NCBI GenBank assembly: GCA_964487925.1
Contig: CAZASZ010000067.1
Span: 1-9,748, forward strand
Length of the DNA stretch: 9,748 nucleotides
Direction: 5' to 3'
From: RI-283 sp964487925
Lineage (GTDB): Bacteria > Pseudomonadota > Gammaproteobacteria > SZUA-140
Shown here: one piece after another, positions 1 through 6,364 of the stretch
Layout of the letters: each line of letters opens with the position of its first letter
How positions within the stretch are numbered: position 1 is the first letter of the stretch
Position numbers and translations under genes: made by a program
Notes under the pieces: generated by a model
Database searches by the model: none
Told to the model about the DNA's origin: nothing
The model's input: the letters and a program-made list of their open reading frames with translations, nothing else

Positions 1-294
1 GTTCTTGACGCCCTGACTTTCACCATAGGCGTAGTCTGTCAGCAACAAGGCCTCCGTGCCCTGCTTGCGGCGAAACAGCCTTAATCCCGCCCCGACGTCG
101 CTGCGATCGGCATTACCCGAGTCGCCGCTGATGGAGAGGCGGGCCGTGCCGAAGGTGCCGTCGGCATCACCGTCATCACGCCGATCCTCGATATTGACGA
201 TAGCGGATGCCGTGAAGCTGACAAGACAGAGCGCGAGGGCCAGACCATGCCGGACAGGCCACCCGCCCACCAATCCGGGGCGAAGACTTTTCAT
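1..294 (-). CDS. DUF481-family (YdiY-like) outer-membrane protein, N-terminal part only
   Basis: The reading frame starts at the ATG at 294-292 on the minus strand and stays open for 98 codons to the left edge, so the C-terminal part is missing. Residues 1-31 look like a Sec signal peptide: basic N-terminus, a hydrophobic core GLALALCLVSF at 17-27, and a likely cleavage site after TASA (28-31). The mature part begins IVNIEDRRD, continues with a serine/glycine-rich strand (RLSISGDSGNADRSD), and then shows LLLTDYAYGESQGVKN at the window edge. This pattern resembles DUF481 proteins, a beta-rich outer-membrane family that includes salt-stress-linked YdiY; the exact function is not known. The start lies 10 nt beyond the acnA stop, with only a weak ribosome site (TTAGG), so it is probably read from the acnA transcript. 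Family assignment is by recognition of the motif; the signal peptide is seen directly. Confidence 0.75.
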   Translation of the reverse strand, partial: MKSLRPGLVGGWPVRHGLALALCLVSFTASAIVNIEDRRDDGDADGTFGTARLSISGDSGNADRSDVGAGLRLFRRKQGTEALLLTDYAYGESQGVKN

Positions 295-304
295 CGCGGG
301 CAAC

Positions 305-3118
305 CTAAGCCTTCAGTGTCTGCCTCAGCACATACGACAGAATGCCCCCGTGGCGGTAATAGGCCACCTCGTTAGGCGTATCGATGCGCGCACGGACCTC
401 AAAGCTGCGTTGGGCGCCCGAGGCATCCTTGACATCCACCGCCAGCGTACAGGCGGGCGTAAGGTCCTCGATCCCATGGATCGTGAAACATTCCTCGCCA
501 CTGAGCCCCAGAGTCTCGGGGGTTTCCCCCTCAAGAAACTGTAGGGGCAGAATACCCATGCCAATCAGGTTCGAACGATGGATACGCTCGAAGGACTCCG
601 CGATGACAGCCCGAATACCGAGCAGCTTGGGTCCCTTGGCGGCCCAATCGCGCGAAGACCCGGTGCCGTACTCCTTGCCCGCGATCACGATCAACGACAC
701 GCCCTCTTCCGCGTACTGCATCGCCGCCTCGTAGATTGAGGTCTGCTCACCATCGGGCAGGTGACGCGTCACGCCGCCTTCGGTGCCCGGCGCGAGCCGG
801 TTGCGGAGACGGATGTTGGCGAAGGTGCCGCGCACCATAACCTCGTGGTTGCCACGACGCGCTCCATAGGTATTGAAGTCATCATACGAGACCCCTTGCT
901 CCACCAGATAACGGCCGGCAGGCCCATCCTTGGCGATAGAGCCCGCGGGCGAGATGTGGTCGGTCGTCACCGAATCCCCCAGCAAGGCCAGGACCCGGGC
1001 ATCGCTAATCTCCCCCAGCGCCTCCGGTTCGGGGCCGATATCCTCAAAGAACGGAGGTTCCTTGATGTAGGTCGATTTCGCCTCCCAGGCAAACAGCTCA
1101 CCCGGTGGTGACGGCAGATCGTTCCAGTCCTTGTTGCCGCCAAAAATATTGGCATAGCTCTTGTTGAACTGGGCCATACCGACATGATCGCGGATCATGG
1201 CGTCGAGTTCGGCCTGATCGGGCCAGATATCGCGCAAGTAGACGTATTCGCCATTCGGATCGGCACCCAAGGGATCGCTCGTCAGATCGACATTGAGATT
1301 TCCGGCCAGGGCGTAGGCCACGACCAGCGGCGGCGAGGCCAGGTAGTTGGCGCGCACGTGCGGATTGACCCGGCCCTCGAAGTTGCGGTTCCCGGACAAC
1401 ACCGAGGCAACCGCAAGATCACCCTGCGAGATAGCCTCGATGATTTGATCCGAAAGCGGCCCGCTGTTCCCGATACAGGTCGTGCAGCCGTAACCGACGA
1501 GATGGAAACCGAGCCCCTCGAGATAAGGAGACAGACCGGCCTCGCCCAGATACTGGGTCACGGCCTTGGATCCCGGCGCGAGACTGGTCTTGACCCAAGG
1601 CTTGCAGCGCAGTCCACGATGAATGGCGTTGCGCGCCAGCAGACCCGCGGCCATCATGACGGCCGGGTTAGAGGTATTCGTGCAACTCGTGATCGCCGCG
1701 ATCACGACCGAGCCATGACACAGATTGTAGCCCAGACCGTCCGGATTGCGCACCGGCACGCAGCTGCCATAGCTATCGAGATCTTCGTCGGGATGGCTGC
1801 GCGCCCATTCGGGGGCCGTCATCATCGGGTTGCCGCCCTCGCCGAGCCAGCTCGTCAATGCGTCGTGTTCGATGCTGGCCGGCTCGTTGCCAAGCTGTTT
1901 CATTAGCGAGGTCCGGAAAGACTGTCGCACCTTGGATAGCGTGACGCGGTCCTGCGGACGGCTGGGTCCCGCCATGCTGGGCTCAACGGTGCCCAGATCA
2001 AAGTTGATCAGACTACTGTAATGAGGCCCTTCCCCATTGGCATCGCTAGCCGGGTCGAACCACAGACCCTGAGTCCGAAAATAGGTCTCGACCAAGCCGG
2101 CGCGGTCACCGCGTCCGGTGAGATTCAAATACTCTATGGTCTTGTCATCGACCGGGAACAGGCCACAAGTAGCGCCATATTCGGGGGCCATATTGGCGAT
2201 CGTGGCACGATCCGCCAGCGAAAGACTGGCCAGTCCCGGACCGGTGAATTCAACGAATTTGCCAACGACGCCATGCTTGCGCAGGGCCTCGGTGATTGTC
2301 AGCACGATATCGGTGGCCGTGGTGCCGAGGGCAGGTTTACCGTTCAGACGGAAGCCCACTACCTGAGGGACCAAGAGTGATGACGGCTGACCGAGCAGAG
2401 CGGCCTCCGCCTCGATACCGCCGACGCCCCAGCCAAGGACACCCAAACCGTTGATCATGGTCGTATGCGAATCGGTCCCGATCAGTGTATCCGGATAGAG
2501 CCACTGGCTACCGTCACGCTGCCCGACCATGGCCACCTGGGACAGGTGCTCAAGGTTGATCTGATGGACGATGCCGTTGTCGGGCGGCACGACTCGGAAA
2601 TTGTCGAAGGCCTGCTGGCCCCAGCGCAGAAACTGGTAGCGCTCGCGGTTGCGGCTCATCTCACAGATCGCATTGACCCGAAAGGCCTGTTCGCTGCCGA
2701 AACGGTCGACCTGGACGGAGTGGTCGATGACAAGATCCGCGGGAGTAAAGGGGTTGATCCGGCTAGGGTCGCCACCCAAGGCCTTGAGCGCGGAACGCAT
2801 GGCCGCAAGATCGGCTACGGCAGGGACGCCGGTAAAGTCCTGCAGCAGGACGCGTGCCGGCATAAAGAAGATCTCGGCATCGGACGCCCCTTCCGGATCC
2901 CAGTGCGTCAGGGCGGCGATGTCATCCTTGGAAACACTGCTACCGTCCTCGTGACGCAGCAGGTTTTCGAGCAGGATGCGATGCGCATAGGGCAACAGAT
3001 CTATCCGCCCGATACCCGCCTGCCCCTGCAACGCGGGGAGGGAATGATAGAAGTAGTCGCACCCGTCGACGGTCAGTACCGTTCGGGTGCCATAGCTGTT
3101 CTTGTCTTTCTCGGCCAT
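305..3118 (-). CDS. acnA: Aconitate hydratase A (AcnA/IRP1-type aconitase)
   Basis: Converts citrate to isocitrate through cis-aconitate in the cytoplasmic TCA cycle, and may also act on 2-methyl-cis-aconitate. From the ATG at 3118 it is 937 residues. The N-terminal domain carries DHSVQVDRFG (about 132-141), GTDSHTTMINGLG (about 215-227) and the three 4Fe-4S ligands: Cys479 in SCTNTSNP, and Cys545 and Cys548 in YGCTTCIGNSG. The swivel domain shows GDSVTTDHISPAGSI (about 714-728), GKEYGTGSSRDWAAKG and the substrate-binding RIHRSNLIGMG (about 845-855). All expected active-site motifs are intact. It is longer than E. coli AcnA (891 residues) mainly because the linker between RPQDRV and SCTNTS is about 36 residues longer. 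In-frame ATGs at 3142 and 3136 exist, but the MAEKDKNSYGTRT start fits the family N-terminus best; none has a strong Shine-Dalgarno. A DUF481-type gene follows 10 nt after the stop. Confidence 0.96.
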   Translation of the reverse strand: MAEKDKNSYGTRTVLTVDGCDYFYHSLPALQGQAGIGRIDLLPYAHRILLENLLRHEDGSSVSKDDIAALTHWDPEGASDAEIFFMPARVLLQDFTGVPAVADLAAMRSALKALGGDPSRINPFTPADLVIDHSVQVDRFGSEQAFRVNAICEMSRNRERYQFLRWGQQAFDNFRVVPPDNGIVHQINLEHLSQVAMVGQRDGSQWLYPDTLIGTDSHTTMINGLGVLGWGVGGIEAEAALLGQPSSLLVPQVVGFRLNGKPALGTTATDIVLTITEALRKHGVVGKFVEFTGPGLASLSLADRATIANMAPEYGATCGLFPVDDKTIEYLNLTGRGDRAGLVETYFRTQGLWFDPASDANGEGPHYSSLINFDLGTVEPSMAGPSRPQDRVTLSKVRQSFRTSLMKQLGNEPASIEHDALTSWLGEGGNPMMTAPEWARSHPDEDLDSYGSCVPVRNPDGLGYNLCHGSVVIAAITSCTNTSNPAVMMAAGLLARNAIHRGLRCKPWVKTSLAPGSKAVTQYLGEAGLSPYLEGLGFHLVGYGCTTCIGNSGPLSDQIIEAISQGDLAVASVLSGNRNFEGRVNPHVRANYLASPPLVVAYALAGNLNVDLTSDPLGADPNGEYVYLRDIWPDQAELDAMIRDHVGMAQFNKSYANIFGGNKDWNDLPSPPGELFAWEAKSTYIKEPPFFEDIGPEPEALGEISDARVLALLGDSVTTDHISPAGSIAKDGPAGRYLVEQGVSYDDFNTYGARRGNHEVMVRGTFANIRLRNRLAPGTEGGVTRHLPDGEQTSIYEAAMQYAEEGVSLIVIAGKEYGTGSSRDWAAKGPKLLGIRAVIAESFERIHRSNLIGMGILPLQFLEGETPETLGLSGEECFTIHGIEDLTPACTLAVDVKDASGAQRSFEVRARIDTPNEVAYYRHGGILSYVLRQTLKA

Positions 3119-3204
3119 ATTGGGATCGCCATCCATTATCATTAATTAGTTCACGCGAAAACCTGCGGCCCCCGGCAAGCAGGCGCAAGCGCAAGCGCGT
3201 CCGA

Positions 3205-3233
3205 TTGAACCACCGAAAACCGCGTGTTAATCT
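3205..3233 (+). promoter_or_regulatory. Weak candidate sigma70 promoter for the helix-hairpin-helix gene
   Basis: TTGAAC at 3205-3210 and TAATCT at 3228-3233 are separated by 17 nt, upstream of the ribosome site at 3283. The -35 matches 4 of 6 consensus bases and the -10 only 3 of 6, so this is tentative. The 3143-3296 gap must also hold the acnA promoter on the minus strand; GATAAT read on the minus strand at 3138-3133 is the best -10-like hexamer there but has no good -35 partner. Confidence 0.2.
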
Positions 3234-3240
3234 CATTCGG

Positions 3241-3261
3241 GACGGGTAGTCTACACCCGTC
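3241..3261. repeat. 7-bp inverted repeat upstream of the helix-hairpin-helix gene
   Basis: GACGGGT (3241-3247) and ACCCGTC (3255-3261) form a perfect inverted repeat around the 7-nt centre AGTCTAC. It lies about 21 nt before the ribosome site. No T-run follows on the plus strand, so it is more like an operator or leader hairpin than a terminator. Function is unknown. Confidence 0.4.
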
Positions 3262-3282
3262 TTAGTTCATTCAAAAACACAC

Positions 3283-3287
3283 GGAGG
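3283..3287 (+). promoter_or_regulatory. Ribosome binding site fixing the ATG at 3297
   Basis: A consensus GGAGG at 3283-3287 lies 9 nt before the ATG at 3297. This matters because the frame containing the protein body can only be opened by the GTG at 3287, whose first base is the last G of this site. The site therefore supports initiation at 3297 and hence the reading that the gene is frameshifted. Confidence 0.8.
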
Positions 3288-3296
3288 TGTTGAGTC

Positions 3297-3595
3297 ATGA
3301 CCAAGCATACCCTGTTCCTGGTTTTTTCCTGACCTTAACAGCGCCGCTTTCCGCGCTCGCGATCGAGGTCGATATTAATCACGCCAACCCCGCGACCCTA
3401 GCCGCGACATTGAACGGTGTGGGCAAGGCCCGCGCCGAGGCCATCGTCGCCTACCGTGCCGAGCACGCACCCTTCCGCTCCACCCAGGACCTGCTTAAGG
3501 TCAAGGGCATCGGGCAATCCATCATCGACCGTAACGCCGATCGTATACGTTTCGTGCTCGATGATGATCCGACAATGAAATCGCAGCGACAGTGA
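3297..3595 (+). CDS. ComEA-like helix-hairpin-helix periplasmic protein, frameshifted near the start
   Basis: The well-placed ATG at 3297 reads MTKHTLFLVFS and then hits TGA at 3330-3332. The rest of the protein lies in the frame one base back, open from about 3326 to the TGA at 3593-3595. Adding one T to the T6 tract at 3322-3327 (or a -1 slip on TTT) joins the two into a 99-residue protein with a proper signal peptide: basic start, hydrophobic core, PLSALA cleavage region near residue 22. The mature part, from IEVDINHANP, carries two helix-hairpin-helix motifs: LNGVGKARAEAIVAYR (about 39-54) and LLKVKGIGQSIIDRNADRIRF (about 66-86). This is the ComEA repeat family, which binds double-stranded DNA non-specifically; short stand-alone members like this are common in Proteobacteria and may serve DNA uptake. 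No other competence gene is in the window. The GTG at 3287 is an alternative start but overlaps the ribosome site and gives no basic signal-peptide end. Confidence 0.75.
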
Positions 3596-3604
3596 GCGTA
3601 ACGT

Positions 3605-3633
3605 GGCAGCGGACGGCGGTCGCGTCCGCTGCC
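3605..3633. terminator. GC-rich hairpin after the helix-hairpin-helix gene, possible terminator
   Basis: GGCAGCGGACG (3605-3615) and CGTCCGCTGCC (3623-3633) form a perfect 11-bp stem with a 7-nt loop, starting 9 nt after the stop at 3595. No U-tract follows on either strand, so it is not a classic intrinsic terminator; it could protect a 3' end or act with Rho. Position after a gene end in a convergent gap supports the call. Confidence 0.5.
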
Positions 3634-3637
3634 AAAC

Positions 3638-3651
3638 TCAACGTTTGTTGA
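3638..3651. repeat. Small 5-bp hairpin in the convergent gap
   Basis: TCAAC (3638-3642), loop GTTT, GTTGA (3647-3651) is a perfect short inverted repeat just after the GC-rich hairpin. It is weak alone and could arise by chance; it is listed because it lies between two stronger hairpins. Confidence 0.3.
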
Positions 3652-3670
3652 ATTGGGGCGAACACGAACC

Positions 3671-3730
3671 CGTAGGGTGCGGTGATAACCGCATCGATCG
3701 CGACAGATGCGGTTATCACCGCACCCTACG
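3671..3730. repeat. REPIN-like element: two REP sequences head to head
   Basis: Positions 3671-3695 and 3706-3730 are perfect 25-bp reverse complements around the 10-nt spacer GATCGCGACA. Each arm also folds by itself: TGCGGT-GATA-ACCGCA at 3678-3693 and TGCGGT-TATC-ACCGCA at 3708-3723. Each arm begins at its outer end with GTAG (3672-3675 on plus; 3729-3726 on minus), the head tetranucleotide known from REPs mobilised by RAYT (TnpA-REP) transposases. A GTAG head plus a palindromic stem, paired in inverted orientation, is the layout of a REPIN. It sits between convergent genes, 6 nt beyond the mscS stop, a typical REP location, and may stabilise 3' ends. No transposase and no target-site duplication are visible here. 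Confidence 0.8.
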
Positions 3731-3736
3731 GCCCTA

Positions 3737-4648
3737 TCAAGAACCGGCCTTGGACTCACCGACCATATTGGCCAAGAAGGGTTGACTATCCGCCCCAAAA
3801 TAGACCGAAACATGCGGGAACGGGATCTCAATTCCAGCCGCGTCGAATGCCTTCTTGACCCGACGCTGATATTCACGACCCACATCCCACTGCTTAATAG
3901 GCAAGGTCTTGGCGCGCCCTTTGATGACTACGGCGGAGTCGGCGAAACGGTCAACACCAAATATCTCGACATCACCCAACATCAACGCCCCAAACTTGGG
4001 ATCTCCACGTAATCCCCGCCCGACAGCCGCAAGCACCTCCACAACCCGGTCGGTATCCTCCTTGTAGGCCACCCCGATCTCGAAGACAAATGCCGACCAT
4101 TCGCGGGTCATATTAGCCAATGTCGTGATCGTGCCATTGGGAAAGGTATGCACGGTACCGCTGAGGTCGCGCAAGACGATAGTACGAAAATTGATCCTTT
4201 CAACCAGGCCACCCGTACCGTTGATGATTGCAACATCACCAACCCTCACCTGATTCTCGAGGATCATGAAAAAACCGGAGATCACGTCCCGCACCAGGTT
4301 TTGGGCGCCAAAACCGACCGCGAGCCCGACCACCCCGGCGCTGGCAAGAATCGGCGCAATGTCGAGCCCGAGTTGTCTCAGGATCAACAGCACGGCCATG
4401 ACCCAGAGCAGGATAACGATGCCCTGACGCAGCAGGCGCACCAGGGTCTCGGCGCGCTTAGCTGCCTCGCCAGGCACATCCCCATCATCATGCGCCCTGG
4501 CAGTCAAGGTCGCCTCCAGACGCTGCAATAGTTTACGCACCACACTGCTAAACAGCATCACCATGATCAGAATCAAGGTGATTCGCAGCCCGGAAAAGAT
4601 GATGTCCTGCCATTGGACACCGGAAAGATATTGGTTGATCACGTCCAC
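3737..4648 (-). CDS. MscS-family small-conductance mechanosensitive channel
   Basis: Inner-membrane channel that opens under membrane tension to release solutes during osmotic downshock. The protein is 303 residues, close to E. coli MscS (286). It shows TM1 at about 17-36, TM2 at about 76-92, and the glycine/alanine-rich pore helix TM3 at about 98-130 (PILASAGVVGLAVGFGAQNL). The beta domain follows (ENQVRVGD at 131-138, TFPNGTI at 168-174), then the alpha/beta C-terminal domain with IGVAYKEDTDRV and FDAAGIEIPFPHVSVYF. The start is GTG at 4648, supported by TAGGGGG at 4660-4654 with a 5-nt gap. Two in-frame stops (TGA TAG) end the gene, followed at once by the REPIN. It is divergent from manC. 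A precise paralogue name cannot be given. Confidence 0.93.
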   Translation of the reverse strand: MDVINQYLSGVQWQDIIFSGLRITLILIMVMLFSSVVRKLLQRLEATLTARAHDDGDVPGEAAKRAETLVRLLRQGIVILLWVMAVLLILRQLGLDIAPILASAGVVGLAVGFGAQNLVRDVISGFFMILENQVRVGDVAIINGTGGLVERINFRTIVLRDLSGTVHTFPNGTITTLANMTREWSAFVFEIGVAYKEDTDRVVEVLAAVGRGLRGDPKFGALMLGDVEIFGVDRFADSAVVIKGRAKTLPIKQWDVGREYQRRVKKAFDAAGIEIPFPHVSVYFGADSQPFLANMVGESKAGS

Positions 4649-4866
4649 GAAAACCCCCTATTTACAGTCCCCCGCATGATGGCCCAACCCGGATAGTCTA
4701 CATGGGACCGGACCCGATATGCATATTGCCCACTACATCTTAAGTGATGTCCCGCCGTTACATAACTGACTCGGGACTATGATAGTATCGCGCGGAGCAT
4801 TTGCTCCCCGTTGCCCCCCGAGGGCTTCACCAACTAATAATCAGGCGCATCATCGCACAGGACGTT
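4649..4866. promoter_or_regulatory. Divergent intergenic region between mscS and manC, with small dyads
   Basis: This 218-nt gap must drive both mscS (minus) and the manC operon (plus). Visible elements are the palindrome ATATGCATAT at 4717-4726; a dyad ACATC-N6-GATGT at 4735-4750; a -10-like TATGAT at 4778-4783 with no good -35 (CCGTTA at 17 nt); and GGAGCATTTGCTCC at 4794-4807, a 14-nt perfect dyad near the expected transcript start. The dyads could be operators, but no regulator can be named. Confidence 0.35.
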
Positions 4867-6321
4867 ATGACGAACGAGATCAAGCTCCTCCCCGTGATCC
4901 TTTCAGGGGGATCCGGCAGTCGGCTGTGGCCGTTATCGCGCGAATATTATCCGAAACAACTGCTGGCCCCATTGGGGGAAGACAGCCTGTTGCAGGGAAC
5001 GGCCTGCCGGCTAGCGGGACTGGACGCGGCGAACAAGCATCTCAGCGTCCTGCCACCGCTCGTAATCTGCAACGAGGAGCACCGTTTCCTGGTCGGAGAG
5101 CAACTACGCAGTTGCGATCAGGAAAACCCAACCATCCTGCTGGAGCCCAAGGGGCGAAACACGGCGCCTGCCGCGACGCTTGCCGCCTTGCTGGCGAGTG
5201 CGCAAATCGATCCCGATACCATCCTGCTGATCATGCCCGCCGACCACTTGGTTCAGGATCAGGCTGCTTTTCGCGAGGCCGTCTTGTCGGCCGCCGATCA
5301 CGCCGCCAAGGGCGCGGTCGTCACCTTCGGTATCGTACCGACACACCCCGAGACCGGATATGGATATATCCGAAGAGGCACGGCCTCCGGCAATGCCTTT
5401 CGCATCGAACAGTTTGTTGAAAAGCCGGATGAGGCCACCGCCAAGGGCTATCTGGATTCAGGGGAATATTATTGGAACAGCGGGCTCTTCGTGGTCTCTG
5501 CCGCAAACTGGCTTGCCCGCATCGACGAATTCCGGCCCGACATCCTCGCGGCCTGCAGGGCGGCATATGTCGGACACAAACACGACGGCGACTTCATCCG
5601 TCTCGACGCTGCGGCCTTCACCGACTGCCCAAGTGATTCGATCGACTACGCCGTCATGGAGAAACTGACCGGAGAGGCGTCTCAAGGCATCGTGATCCCG
5701 CTGGATGTCGGCTGGTCGGATATCGGGGCCTGGTCCAGCCTTTGGGACGTCATGCCCAAGGACTCGGAAGGTAACATCTGCCAAGGCGATGTCATCGCCG
5801 AGGACACCAATAACTCCTTGCTGATCGCCGAACATCGCCTGTTGGCAACGGTGGGCCTCAAAGATGTCGTCGTCATCGAGACCGCCGATGCCGTGCTTGT
5901 CGCCGACAAGTCCAGGGCTCAGGATGTGCGCAAGATTGTCGATCGACTCAAGGGCGATCAGCGCAGCGAGTACTTGACCCATCGCTGCGTCTACCGCCCC
6001 TGGGGACATTACGAGGGTGTCGACGAGGGCGGCAGGTTCCAGGTCAAGCGCATTACCGTAAATCCCGGCGCGACACTGTCGCTACAGATGCACCATCATC
6101 GCGCCGAACACTGGGTCGTGGTCTCGGGCACGGCCCGCGTCACGCGCGGTAAAGAAACATTTATCCTGTCCGAGAACGAGTCGACCTTCATCCCCGTGGG
6201 TGAGACACATCGGCTCGAGAACCCCGGCAAGCTCCCACTCGAGATTATCGAGGTACAATCCGGCGCCTACCTCGGCGAGGACGACATCGTCCGTTTCGAG
6301 GATAACTACGGACGCTCCTGA
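4867..6321 (+). CDS. manC: Mannose-1-phosphate guanylyltransferase / mannose-6-phosphate isomerase (bifunctional)
   Basis: Makes GDP-mannose from mannose-1-phosphate and GTP; the C-terminal domain is the type II phosphomannose isomerase that converts fructose-6-phosphate to mannose-6-phosphate. From the ATG at 4867 it is 484 residues, normal for ManC/AlgA/XanB. The nucleotidyltransferase part shows the signature GGSGSRLWPLSREYYPKQ (14-31), PADH (124-127), GYGYI (164-168), FVEKP (183-187), WNSGLF (203-208) and GWSDIGAW (282-289). The cupin isomerase part shows RPWG (377-380), QMHHHRAEHW (407-416) and GETHRLENPG (445-454), which hold the expected metal-binding Gln, His and Glu residues. AGGA at 4859-4862 supports this start; an in-frame TTG at 4801 has no support. 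It is the first gene of the run and supplies the substrate of Gmd. The symbols algA or cpsB would be equally valid. Confidence 0.95.
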   Translation: MTNEIKLLPVILSGGSGSRLWPLSREYYPKQLLAPLGEDSLLQGTACRLAGLDAANKHLSVLPPLVICNEEHRFLVGEQLRSCDQENPTILLEPKGRNTAPAATLAALLASAQIDPDTILLIMPADHLVQDQAAFREAVLSAADHAAKGAVVTFGIVPTHPETGYGYIRRGTASGNAFRIEQFVEKPDEATAKGYLDSGEYYWNSGLFVVSAANWLARIDEFRPDILAACRAAYVGHKHDGDFIRLDAAAFTDCPSDSIDYAVMEKLTGEASQGIVIPLDVGWSDIGAWSSLWDVMPKDSEGNICQGDVIAEDTNNSLLIAEHRLLATVGLKDVVVIETADAVLVADKSRAQDVRKIVDRLKGDQRSEYLTHRCVYRPWGHYEGVDEGGRFQVKRITVNPGATLSLQMHHHRAEHWVVVSGTARVTRGKETFILSENESTFIPVGETHRLENPGKLPLEIIEVQSGAYLGEDDIVRFEDNYGRS

Positions 6322-6364
6322 GCGCGGCCATAAACGACTTCAAAAACAGACAAGAGGCACACGA

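Noticed and set aside
56..544. 162-codon plus-strand open frame across the DUF481 and acnA junction
   Set aside because: It is antisense to both real genes, including the signal peptide region, and has low-complexity composition.
1184..3145. Plus-strand open frames of 240 and 226 codons (1184-1906, 2465-3145) inside acnA
   Set aside because: They are antisense to an intact aconitase with all its motifs; they show no independent protein signature.
3287..3296. GTG start for the helix-hairpin-helix gene that avoids the frameshift
   Set aside because: Its G is part of the GGAGG ribosome site and the resulting N-terminus lacks the basic end of a signal peptide; kept only as an alternative.
4801..4866. 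TTG start giving manC 22 extra residues
   Set aside because: No ribosome site precedes it, it overlaps a dyad in the leader, and the family N-terminus fits the ATG at 4867.
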